Source: an uncultured Roseibium sp.
GTDB taxonomy: Bacteria > Pseudomonadota > Alphaproteobacteria > Rhizobiales > Stappiaceae
Assembly: GCF_963675985.1 (NCBI RefSeq)
Contig: NZ_OY780958.1
Coordinates: 1-64,000, forward strand
Direction: 5' to 3'
DNA length: 64,000 nt
Shown in pieces: positions 16,217-24,088 of the stretch. The notes under the pieces were generated by a model. That model worked only from the letters and a program-made list of their open reading frames with translations. It was not told the DNA's origin and ran no database searches. The position numbers were made by a program, and so were the translations under genes. Numbering within the stretch: position 1 is the stretch's first letter; each line of letters begins with the position of its first letter.

Positions 16217-16240
16217 CTCCTGACAGTGCGTTGTCAGGAG
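16217..16240. other. Hairpin between uvrB and its upstream neighbour
   Basis: CTCCTGACA (16217-16225) pairs with TGTCAGGAG (16232-16240) around a 6-base loop. It lies downstream of the gene at 16283 and upstream of uvrB, with no T run. It may end or stabilise the upstream transcript. Confidence 0.35.
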
Positions 16241-16282
16241 GGTGACAGGAGGCCCCTGAGGCGGAAACCTGGGGTCCGTACC

Positions 16283-17014
16283 CTAGTCGGCAGGTTTGTC
16301 GCCGCAGTACAGGCGCCCATAGGCGTCCATAAGTTCCATCAACTCGTCCTCGCGTCCAAGCGACACGGTCAGGATGGAGATGGTTTCCGGCGAAAAGGTC
16401 CAGATGCCACCGTTGAAATAGGTTCCGGTTCCCGCGTTAAGGTAAATCTTGTCCTGAAGTTCGTCTTTCTGGCGCCGGGCAATGCTGTTCAGGCGCGCTG
16501 CAACGTCTTCCGGAAAGGCCTTCGTTTCCTCGTTCGCAATCTGATAGTCCATGGCTTCAAGCTTCAGCAGTCTTTGAAGGTATTCGGGCCGAGGCTGGTA
16601 GATAACGGAGATCTGCTCCTCATTGGTATACCGCTCCTTGTCCGCGTTTTCCGCCCGGACCTTGCACAGATCCGTTTCCAGAAGCCGGACATCGCTCTTC
16701 TTTTCGATGTAATTGTAACCGCGAAACTTCTGCTGGTTTTCATCATAGTTCAGGCGCTGAACCAGGACGCAGCCTTCGAACGTCGCGTTATGGCTGACGC
16801 CATCGTTCTCGCCGCGCGACAGAAGAGCCGACAAACGGCTTTCCAGATCTTCCCGGGAGATGTCCTGCGCTTCACCAGGTGTTGCCTTGCAGGGCTGGGT
16901 CTCCTGCGCGTCTGCGAGAGACTGGGACACGCCGATGCTCAGGACGGAGAGGGAAACGGCAATGGCGAAAGTGATGCGTGATGCGACGTGCTGAAAATCT
17001 CTAAGGGAATGCAT
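16283..17014 (-). CDS. Exported protein of unknown function in the envelope cassette
   Basis: A 243-residue protein. An N-terminal hydrophobic stretch (ITFAIAVSLSVLSIGVSQSLADA) looks like a signal peptide, with likely cleavage after ADA. The mature part has four cysteines (QPCKAT, EGCVLV, DLCKVR, LYCGDK), suggesting a disulfide-bonded periplasmic protein, and a helical middle (YLQRLLKLEAMDYQIANEETKA). No family is recognised. It lies downstream of, and on the same strand as, the peptidoglycan hydrolase gene, with a 250-base gap. Co-expression is therefore possible but not shown. Confidence 0.6.
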   Translation of the reverse strand: MHSLRDFQHVASRITFAIAVSLSVLSIGVSQSLADAQETQPCKATPGEAQDISREDLESRLSALLSRGENDGVSHNATFEGCVLVQRLNYDENQQKFRGYNYIEKKSDVRLLETDLCKVRAENADKERYTNEEQISVIYQPRPEYLQRLLKLEAMDYQIANEETKAFPEDVAARLNSIARRQKDELQDKIYLNAGTGTYFNGGIWTFSPETISILTVSLGREDELMELMDAYGRLYCGDKPAD

Positions 17015-17264
17015 GAAAGATGGAACCGCCGGCTGGTGCTTCGATATAGGGAATCAATAGTTGGCGCCGGGAGGCTGCGCAAGCTCTTCGGACGGAACCA
17101 GGGCGGAGGACGCCCCGGCATCTGCGCTGCCGGTCTGGACGAAGCTTCACGCGGATATCGAGGTCGAACTGGGAACCGACCCGGATCTCTTGCGGAACGG
17201 CCTGGTCGAGGTGAGCGGATGGGCAGGAAGGCTCGCTTTCGCAGGCCTGTTGTCCCCCGCGCCC

Positions 17265-19088
17265 CTAGAACAGTTTCAGGAAGTCCCGGGACTTGTAACT
17301 GCGATTGCTCTTGCGGGCGATGATGCCGTCGCTGCCGCCGTCCTTGTTGGTATTGCCCTCGTAGGTGTCGAAGGTATCGCCGCCGACGGTGCCGATGAAG
17401 CCGACATGGGTCCAATCGGTCGACGTGCGCCGGTTGACGAACAACATTCCGGGTCTGAGCGCGGAACGCCGTTCCTGGGCGGTCGTCAGTGTCGACCCCC
17501 GGATGAACCGTTTGGACGCCTTCGCGTCCGATACCAGAGCATCGACCCCGACCCGGCGGCGGAACGGCAACGGCTGACCGAGGTCGCGCGCCGCCTGGGC
17601 AATGATCAGGCAGACGAAGCCCGCGCACCACAACTGGTCGCCGCCCTGGCGACCTCTCATGTAAAGCCGGACCCAGGGACCGCTGTTTGCCCCGCCGACT
17701 TCGGTCGGGGTTTCAGCGATGTGCTGTTTTGCGGTGCGGATGACGGCTTCCTCGAAACTCGAGTTCGCACCGTGATCCACCGGGGCGAGCGCGCGCCGCA
17801 TGGGACTGGTGAGACGAACCCAGGTCTCTTCGTCCAGTTCGCCGGTCGCCGTGCTCCCGGCGGCGGTCTGGAAACGGCTGAGCTGGGTTCTCGTGGACGA
17901 GCCGAAATCGCCATCGATCCCTGTAATGAAGCCGACTAGTGTCAGCCATTCCTGGACGCGTCTGACATTCTTCTTTTCCGCATTGGAAGAACCGGGACCT
18001 CCCGAACCGGGTGCCAGAAGGCCCGGGTAATTCAGTTCGTCGGGGACGTGTTTGAAATCGGGTGCCGGAAGGGGCAGGTCGATGGTCTTGATATCGCCGG
18101 ACGCTGTGTCGGGATTGGATTCCACCGTTCCGGTGTTGTCCAGCTTCACCACCCCAAGGTCGATCAGGGTTTTCAGAAGAACAGCTGCGCCGACCTGCTT
18201 GGAGACCGCATTGGGATCGAAAACGCCGTCCTTGACGTACTTCCCCTTCGTGTAGTGCTTGCAGCCGCTCCACAGGTAAGGGGTGGGAATGCTGCGCCGC
18301 TTGTACTCGTTGTTGATGCCGTTGAAGCGATGCCAGTGATAAAGCGCGCTCACCAGCGACCAATCCGTAACCCCGAGCAGCCGATCATATTCTAGGGCGT
18401 CGCGCGCGCTTTCCTCCCAGGTGAAGGGCGGAGAACCCGCGGCCGGGCGGTCTTTGGGGACATGCACCGTTCGCGCGGTCAGCGCATCGCCGTTGTGGAG
18501 ATGCTGATCGAAACGCAGGCTGCATTCCATGGTGTGGACGACCGCCACGAACCACCATGGCACGGATGTGCCATGTGTGGCCTTGGCGTATCGGTGCTGA
18601 TTGGCTGCGATCTTTTCGCAGATCCGGCGGGCTGTTTTCGCCCAGGCCTGGGATACCTCCATCGTGTTCCACAGGTTCGTGTAGGTCGTCGCCCAAGCTT
18701 GGGGGACGCCGGGAACGGTTCCGACAGGAACCGGCGCCGGGGCCGGGGCCGGCGCGTTGGGACCCGGGTCCATAAAGTCGTTGTCGGCCAGTGCGTCGTC
18801 CCGGTGGGGGCGTTCATGATCCGCCGGTGCGTCCTTCGAGCCGAAGGGCCAATCCTCAACCTCCTTTGTCAGCTCCTTCAGTTTTCGGCGCAGTTCCTCC
18901 AGGATGCCGGCGACAGCCGCCGCCCCCTCCAGGGCTATGCGGCTGATTGCATCCTGGGCCAGATTGATTTTCAGCTTCAGGTTTTCCGCTTTCTCCGTAT
19001 CGCCGGCGGCGAGCGCTTCGTCGCGCTGCTGCATAAGGAGATTCCGGTATTCCAGAAGCTCCCATTTATCCGTGGGCAATTCAGCCAT
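17265..19088 (-). CDS. Modular peptidoglycan hydrolase: lysozyme-like + peptidoglycan-binding + CHAP/NlpC-like domains
   Basis: A 607-residue protein without signal peptide. Residues 5-80 are a helical coiled segment, then a Pro/Ala linker (APAPAPAPVPVG). About 135-300 is a lysozyme-family domain of the COG5526 kind (WWFVAVVHTMECSLRFDQHLHNGD, TARTVHVP), with the Glu of HTME as likely acid. About 370-430 is a peptidoglycan-binding repeat (VRRVQEWLTLVGFITGIDGDFG). The C-terminal 140 residues resemble a CHAP/NlpC amidase, with Cys in QLWCAGFVC and His in DWTHVGFIG. Two catalytic activities on one chain, sugar and peptide, are typical of endolysins and secreted toxins. AGGAGG stands 6 bases before the ATG at 19088. 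It follows the lipoprotein gene by 78 bases, suggesting one operon. Confidence 0.8.
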   Translation of the reverse strand: MAELPTDKWELLEYRNLLMQQRDEALAAGDTEKAENLKLKINLAQDAISRIALEGAAAVAGILEELRRKLKELTKEVEDWPFGSKDAPADHERPHRDDALADNDFMDPGPNAPAPAPAPVPVGTVPGVPQAWATTYTNLWNTMEVSQAWAKTARRICEKIAANQHRYAKATHGTSVPWWFVAVVHTMECSLRFDQHLHNGDALTARTVHVPKDRPAAGSPPFTWEESARDALEYDRLLGVTDWSLVSALYHWHRFNGINNEYKRRSIPTPYLWSGCKHYTKGKYVKDGVFDPNAVSKQVGAAVLLKTLIDLGVVKLDNTGTVESNPDTASGDIKTIDLPLPAPDFKHVPDELNYPGLLAPGSGGPGSSNAEKKNVRRVQEWLTLVGFITGIDGDFGSSTRTQLSRFQTAAGSTATGELDEETWVRLTSPMRRALAPVDHGANSSFEEAVIRTAKQHIAETPTEVGGANSGPWVRLYMRGRQGGDQLWCAGFVCLIIAQAARDLGQPLPFRRRVGVDALVSDAKASKRFIRGSTLTTAQERRSALRPGMLFVNRRTSTDWTHVGFIGTVGGDTFDTYEGNTNKDGGSDGIIARKSNRSYKSRDFLKLF

Positions 19089-19166
19089 GACCAACCTCCT
19101 GAAAATTCCGCTTCAGGCCCCGGGCGAGCGGCTGAAGTCATTGCGGTCAAAACGTCGAGCCGGGCT

Positions 19167-19988
19167 TTAGCGGTTCTGTTCGACTCTTATCTTCTCGGCG
19201 AGGATGCGCAGCTCGATGGACGATTCCGCCAAGGCGTCAATGTCGGCTCTCGGGCCGTTTTGCATGGCGGCCTTGACGGCGATTTCCATGGTTTTGATAG
19301 TGCTGTCGATCAGCAGAACCCAGGACGCAAACAGATCGCGATCTTTCAGCATTTGCTCCTTCGGGACCCTCTTGGGGACCGAGATCACCAGATAATAGAG
19401 TTCCGGTGTGCCATCCCGGAAGGTCAGCAGGATCTGCTTCAGGGTGGGATAGGCCCTGATCAGATTCTCCCGAAAGCTTTGCCGTGCGGCGCCTCTCAGC
19501 GCCGTGCCGAAAATCGTCTTGGCCGTGCCGAGGTAGCCTTTGACCGGCGTGGGGATCGTAACCGCGACGCCCAGGTTGGCCACATGTGCGAGATCCTCCT
19601 GAGCGCCGGCAAGGTCTGTCACGATGGTGGAGATTTTTGCGGTCAACGCGTCCGCGGATTCCCCGTTTGCCAGTCCTGTCAGCGCCCGGTTGTACGTCGT
19701 CAACGCCTTGAGCGTCTTGCGCATCGAACCGGCTAAAGGAGGATCGCCGACATTTATGTAGTAGGCTGCATCGTCCGGATTGAATTCCTTGAGGGGGTTC
19801 TTGCCATCATGAAGATGTTCCCAGTGAGCCCGTTCGGCAGAGGCCACCTTGTCGAGAACTTTTTGGGCAGTTTCGTTCTGTAGGTCGAAGGCCGTCGAGT
19901 ATACCTGAAACTCCCGGACACCGTTGCTGCATGCCATTACGGTCAATGCTAGCAGCGTCGCAAAAAGATGTGACGCAATACGTTTCAT
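19167..19988 (-). CDS. Lipoprotein preceding the peptidoglycan hydrolase gene
   Basis: A 273-residue protein. MKRIASHLFATLLALTVMACSNG is a lipoprotein signal with lipobox VMAC; the residue after Cys is Ser, so outer-membrane sorting is expected. The rest is mostly helical, with no motif I recognise (ALTTYNRALTGLANGESADAL, TVRIEQNR-like charged end). The gene is first in the minus-strand row lipoprotein, hydrolase, exported protein. An adaptor, inhibitor or immunity role for the hydrolase is conceivable but is inference from order alone. Confidence 0.65.
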   Translation of the reverse strand: MKRIASHLFATLLALTVMACSNGVREFQVYSTAFDLQNETAQKVLDKVASAERAHWEHLHDGKNPLKEFNPDDAAYYINVGDPPLAGSMRKTLKALTTYNRALTGLANGESADALTAKISTIVTDLAGAQEDLAHVANLGVAVTIPTPVKGYLGTAKTIFGTALRGAARQSFRENLIRAYPTLKQILLTFRDGTPELYYLVISVPKRVPKEQMLKDRDLFASWVLLIDSTIKTMEIAVKAAMQNGPRADIDALAESSIELRILAEKIRVEQNR

Positions 19989-20178
19989 CCGGAACTCATC
20001 CTCACCTCGTGGTATTTACTCCATCAAAACGTGTATTAATCGATATGTCAAAACTATTAAGAGTGTCAGGCTGCGCACGTTCTTTGCGATCAGGTCTGAT
20101 TTCAGGAATTCTTCGCAGCAGATCGAACCCCGTCACCTTGGGAATCCGGGGATACGACAGTCGTTCGCTGTGGCAGGA

Positions 20179-21726
20179 TCAGGCCGATTTGCGCTTGCCT
20201 TTGCCGGCTTCCGCCGCCGCCTTCTCGCGGGCGTCCATGTCCTCGCGGAAAAGGTCTTCGACGAACACGGCCATGTTCCGGCCGTTTTCCTTGGCGTGAT
20301 AGAGTGACTGGTCGGCGAGGCACAGGACCAGCGAAGCGGTATCGCCGTTTTTCGGGGCGATCGCCCAGCCGATGCTGACGCCGATATGGGCCAAGCCGCC
20401 GGCGACCGGAATCGGCTTGGAGGCCTCCTCGATGATCGTGTCGCACAGCCAGCGCAGATGGCTTTCGTCCACATTGCCCGTGATCAGGGCCAGGAATTCG
20501 TCGCCGCCGGTGCGGGCGACAATCCCCGATCCGGCAATGACCTCTTTCAGCCGGCGGGCAACGTTGCGGATCACCATGTCGCCGGCGTCGTGGCCGAAGG
20601 TGTCGTTGACCTGCTTGAAGCGGTCGAGGTCGATGGCGAGCACCGCACAGGGGGTCGTCTCGCATTTGTCCATGGCCGCGTCCAGCAGATCGCCGAAATA
20701 GGTGCGGTTGCCCAGCCCGGTCAGCGTGTCGTGCAGGGCGAGATAGCGGTTGCGCGCCTCGCTGTCCTCCAATGCCTTGGACTTTTCCGCCAGCTTGCGG
20801 GCGGAGACATAGCCGATCAGGAGGAAGGAAAGGATGATGGCGGTCGCAATCGGGCCGATGGCGTAGCGGATCGCCGTGCCGGGCGCGGCGCTGATCCATT
20901 CGAAATAGCCGATCGGGGCATCGTCGTTGACGGTCACCGGCACATTGGCGGCCGTCGATTGCTTGCTGGACGAATAACGGAAATCTTCAAGAAGGAAGGT
21001 CTGGCTCACACTGGCCAGCAGTCTGGTTTCGATCAGCCGCACCGACAGCAGGACGCCAGGTGCACCGTCCGGCAGGGTCAGGGCATCGGTCTCGGGAACG
21101 ATGGCCATGGCGCTGACCAGCGCTGGCTTGCCTGCGACCTCGCGAACGTCTGTCGCGTAGATCGGGGCCAGTTGGCCCTTTTCCACATAGCGGACGCGGA
21201 AGCCTTCCGCGGCCGGCCGGCGGACGGAGAAATAGCCCTGCCGCGCCCGGGTCACAAGGTCGCGGGCCGCCAGCAGAACCTCGCGGCCGCCGGATGCGGG
21301 AACGACCTCGTCTTCGGCGGCGACCATCATCAGGTCGTTGTCGGGGCCGATCACCAGAGTCCAGTCATGGTCGAAGTCGAGCCAGGTCTGGGCGGCGATT
21401 GTGTCCGCGAGGGTCTTGCCGATGTGTCCGCTCTCGACCTCTTTCACGGTCCGATCGTTCACCGCGAGGAAGGTCTGGTCGCGGGCGAGCAGGTCCAGCT
21501 GATGCTTCAGGGCTTCGTTGACCAGTGCCTTTTCATGGGTCAACGCCAGGTCGTCGGCGCTTTGGGTCGTGGTCGTCAGCAGATAGGCCATGGCGATGAT
21601 GCCGCCGGCCAGCAGAATGGAAACGGTCAGATAAACGAAATGGCGCAGCCGGAAACGGGGAGGTTTTCCGCCCGGATCGAACGGTTCCATGTCCTCCGGT
21701 TTGGTCAGCCGGGTCTGGCGGTACAT
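20179..21726 (-). CDS. Membrane diguanylate cyclase (CHASE4-like sensor + GGDEF)
   Basis: A 515-residue protein from the ATG at 21726, preceded by AGGGGAG; a GTG at 21780 would add 18 residues. Two membrane helices (about 30-52 and 288-310 of this form) enclose a periplasmic domain of about 230 residues. LDFDHDWTLVIGPDNDLM and YFSVRRP fit the CHASE4 type. The cytoplasmic part is a GGDEF domain with HDTLTGLGNRTYF, LAIDLDRFKQVNDTFGHDAGD and an intact GGDEF, so it should make cyclic di-GMP. The RxxD inhibitory site that normally precedes the motif by five residues is AGSG here, so product inhibition is probably absent. There is no EAL domain. The C-terminus is a Lys/Ala-rich tail. Confidence 0.88.
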   Translation of the reverse strand: MYRQTRLTKPEDMEPFDPGGKPPRFRLRHFVYLTVSILLAGGIIAMAYLLTTTTQSADDLALTHEKALVNEALKHQLDLLARDQTFLAVNDRTVKEVESGHIGKTLADTIAAQTWLDFDHDWTLVIGPDNDLMMVAAEDEVVPASGGREVLLAARDLVTRARQGYFSVRRPAAEGFRVRYVEKGQLAPIYATDVREVAGKPALVSAMAIVPETDALTLPDGAPGVLLSVRLIETRLLASVSQTFLLEDFRYSSSKQSTAANVPVTVNDDAPIGYFEWISAAPGTAIRYAIGPIATAIILSFLLIGYVSARKLAEKSKALEDSEARNRYLALHDTLTGLGNRTYFGDLLDAAMDKCETTPCAVLAIDLDRFKQVNDTFGHDAGDMVIRNVARRLKEVIAGSGIVARTGGDEFLALITGNVDESHLRWLCDTIIEEASKPIPVAGGLAHIGVSIGWAIAPKNGDTASLVLCLADQSLYHAKENGRNMAVFVEDLFREDMDAREKAAAEAGKGKRKSA

Positions 21727-22048
21727 CTGCGGGCGCTCCCCTCGCAATATAAAACGGAGCACGTCGAAAGCCCGCTTCACCTGACCGCCCCCGCGGCGCT
21801 AAAAGCAGGACCCGTGCCCATCTCCTGGCCGGCATTCTGGCGGAAGGGAGTGAAACAATCCTGAGCAAACGGGAGAAATCCGCGGAATTCAGTGGTTTCG
21901 GTTAATGAAGGGTGAGGGGGAAGGATCAAATTTTTCAGATTGATCGGGAACGTGATCGCTTGCCCTGAGCGAGACGGCTGACACAGGTCCTCCCTCGGCG
22001 TTAAACTGACATGACCCACCTAACCATTTCACCTGTCAGGAGACCCCC

Positions 22049-23434
22049 ATGCGCCTTGAAAGCGACAGCCTCGGCGAGATCGAAGTTCCGCACGACCGTT
22101 ACTGGGGTGCGCAGACGCAGCGGTCGCTGAAGTATTTCTCCATTGGCACCGACCTGATGCCGGTCGAGCTCATCCATGCCTACGGCTTTCTGAAGCGGGC
22201 GGCGGCGGAGGTGAATGCCGAGCTTGGTCTGCTGCCGGACGATAAATGCGAGCTGATCGTGGCTGCGGCCGAGGAAGTCGACCGGGGCGAGCTGGATGCG
22301 CATTTCCCGTTGCATGTGTGGATGACCGGCAGCGGTACCCAGACCAACATGAACGTCAACGAGGTGATCGCCAACCGGGCGATCGAAATGGCCGGCGGGA
22401 ACATGGGGTCGAAGGATCCGATCCATCCGAACGACCACGTCAACATGTCCCAGTCGTCCAACGACACGTTTCCGAGCGTGATGAACATGGCCGCGGCGAT
22501 CCACACGACCGGACGGCTGCTTCCCGGCGTGCGAAAGCTGCGCGACGCGCTGGACGTCAAGGCAAAGGCCTGGGAGCGGATTATCAAGATCGGCCGTACC
22601 CACATGCAGGACGCAACGCCGCTAACGCTCGGTCAGGAGTTTTCCGGCTATGTGCACATGCTCGACGAGGGTATCGCGCGCATCGAGTACGCGCTGAAGG
22701 ACGTCTGTTTTCTGGCGCTGGGCGGAACAGCGGTCGGAACCGGCATCAACGCGCCGGCGGGCTTTGCCGAACAGGCGGCGGACCGGATTGCGGTGCTGAC
22801 CGGGCTGCCGTTTAAATCGGCGCCGAACAAATTCGCGGTCCAGGGCGCCCATGATGCGCTGGTGATGCTGCACGGCGCCTTCAAGGCGCTGGCCGGATCG
22901 CTCTACAAGATCGCCAACGACATCCGGCTCCTGTCCTGCGGTCCCCGTTGCGGCTTCAACGAGCTTGTCATTCCGGCCAACGAGCCGGGGTCGTCGATCA
23001 TGCCGGGCAAGGTCAACCCGACCCAGTGCGAGGCGCTGGCGATGATCGCGGTGCAGGTGATGGGCAACGATGTCACGGTGGGCTTGAGCGGCGCGGGCGG
23101 TCTTCTGGAGATGAATGTCTACAAGCCGGTGATGATCAACGCGGTGCTGCAGTCCATCCGCATCCTCGGCGACGGCGCGACGAATTTCGCGGAATTCCTG
23201 GTCGAGGGCACAGAGCCGAACGAGAAGCAGATCGCCAGCTTTGTGGAAAATTCCCTGATGCTGGTGACCGCGCTCAGCCCGGTCATCGGCTACGACAAGG
23301 CAAGTCACGCCGCCCACCACGCCTTCGAGCACGACCTCAGCCTCAAGCAGGCCTGTCTCGATCTGGGTTATGTGAACGACGCGGACTTCGACCGGCTCGT
23401 CGACCCGGCGAAGATGGTGCATCCGGGGGTTTGA
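22049..23434 (+). CDS. fumC: Fumarate hydratase class II
   Basis: A 461-residue enzyme of the aspartase/fumarase superfamily interconverting fumarate and L-malate in the citric acid cycle. Signatures in order: VWMTGSGTQTNMNVNEV, SSNDTFPS, GRTHMQDATPLTLGQE (with His) and SSIMPGKVNPTQCE with the catalytic Ser. The length and start are standard, and CAGGAG precedes the ATG by 7 bases. It is an oxygen-stable, iron-sulfur-free isozyme in the cytoplasm. The gene is monocistronic and ends in a strong bidirectional terminator. Confidence 0.97.
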   Translation: MRLESDSLGEIEVPHDRYWGAQTQRSLKYFSIGTDLMPVELIHAYGFLKRAAAEVNAELGLLPDDKCELIVAAAEEVDRGELDAHFPLHVWMTGSGTQTNMNVNEVIANRAIEMAGGNMGSKDPIHPNDHVNMSQSSNDTFPSVMNMAAAIHTTGRLLPGVRKLRDALDVKAKAWERIIKIGRTHMQDATPLTLGQEFSGYVHMLDEGIARIEYALKDVCFLALGGTAVGTGINAPAGFAEQAADRIAVLTGLPFKSAPNKFAVQGAHDALVMLHGAFKALAGSLYKIANDIRLLSCGPRCGFNELVIPANEPGSSIMPGKVNPTQCEALAMIAVQVMGNDVTVGLSGAGGLLEMNVYKPVMINAVLQSIRILGDGATNFAEFLVEGTEPNEKQIASFVENSLMLVTALSPVIGYDKASHAAHHAFEHDLSLKQACLDLGYVNDADFDRLVDPAKMVHPGV

Positions 23435-23440
23435 ACAGGT

Positions 23441-23471
23441 ATTGCCCGGCCCTTTTTGAGGGCCGGGCAAT
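23441..23471. terminator. Bidirectional terminator between fumC and the DUF1344 gene
   Basis: ATTGCCCGGCCCT-TTTTG-AGGGCCGGGCAAT is a perfect 13-base stem between two convergent genes. Confidence 0.85.
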
Positions 23472-23476
23472 AGGCG

Positions 23477-23740
23477 TCACTGGTCGAGTTCGAGCTTGGT
23501 CACGACAAGGGTGCCATCACTGGCTTCTTCGTAGGTGATCATCACCACATCACCGATATTCAATCCTTCCGGATCGATGGTGTCCGGCAGGACATAGACC
23601 GTGTCATCGTCCAGAACGATGGATCTTGCGTCCGGATCGATCTCCACGATGGTGCCCGAGCCCTCGTCGGCGAAGGCGTGCGAGAGGGGCAGGGCGACCG
23701 TTACGGCCAGGACGGCCACCAGGCGTTTGAACATGCGCAT
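23477..23740 (-). CDS. DUF1344 family small periplasmic protein
   Basis: An 87-residue protein with a signal peptide (FKRLVAVLAVTVALPLSHAFA) and a short beta-strand domain: GTIVEIDPDARSIVLDDDTVYVLP, then GLNIGDVVMITYEE. This SH3/OB-like pattern is DUF1344, found in many Hyphomicrobiales, of unknown function. A second in-frame Met two codons on is an alternative start. Confidence 0.75.
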   Translation of the reverse strand: MRMFKRLVAVLAVTVALPLSHAFADEGSGTIVEIDPDARSIVLDDDTVYVLPDTIDPEGLNIGDVVMITYEEASDGTLVVTKLELDQ

Positions 23741-24088
23741 TCCAGGATCTCCAAAGAGAGCCCCGACGGCGAGGACGGGCCGGGCTCATGGCGCGGCAAA
23801 TCGTTTCCTCGGGACATGCCGGGGTATCGGGGTTGGTTTTTTAAAAAAGCGCGGAGCTGTCGCGGCCTGCCTTGTTCCGGATCTTCTATCCGGAGAAGCA
23901 GGCGGCTTGGGTCCTTTGGATGATCCGGATTCCGGTTTTTTCCAGAAGGGCTTACGCAGGGCGCGTGTCATTCCGCAATCGCGATATGAGCGCCCGCATT
24001 GCGGCGGATTTTAGGCTGGAAAAGCGGCGCGCAAAATTATTGTTTCCGGAAACGGGGCTTGTTTCGCGCCTCCGGGCAATCCGGCTTT
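23741..24088. other. Intergenic, no gene recognised
   Basis: About 350 bases between the DUF1344 gene start and the chemoreceptor stop. It contains the DUF1344 promoter side and a TTTTTTAAAAAA tract near 23840. No frame with coding character, tRNA or clear terminator was found. Confidence 0.5.

Noticed and set aside
16146..16282. SOS box upstream of uvrB
   Set aside because: No GTTC-N7-GTTC or related LexA site could be found by eye.
20386..21864. 492-residue plus-strand frame
   Set aside because: Antisense to the diguanylate cyclase gene; no recognisable domain.
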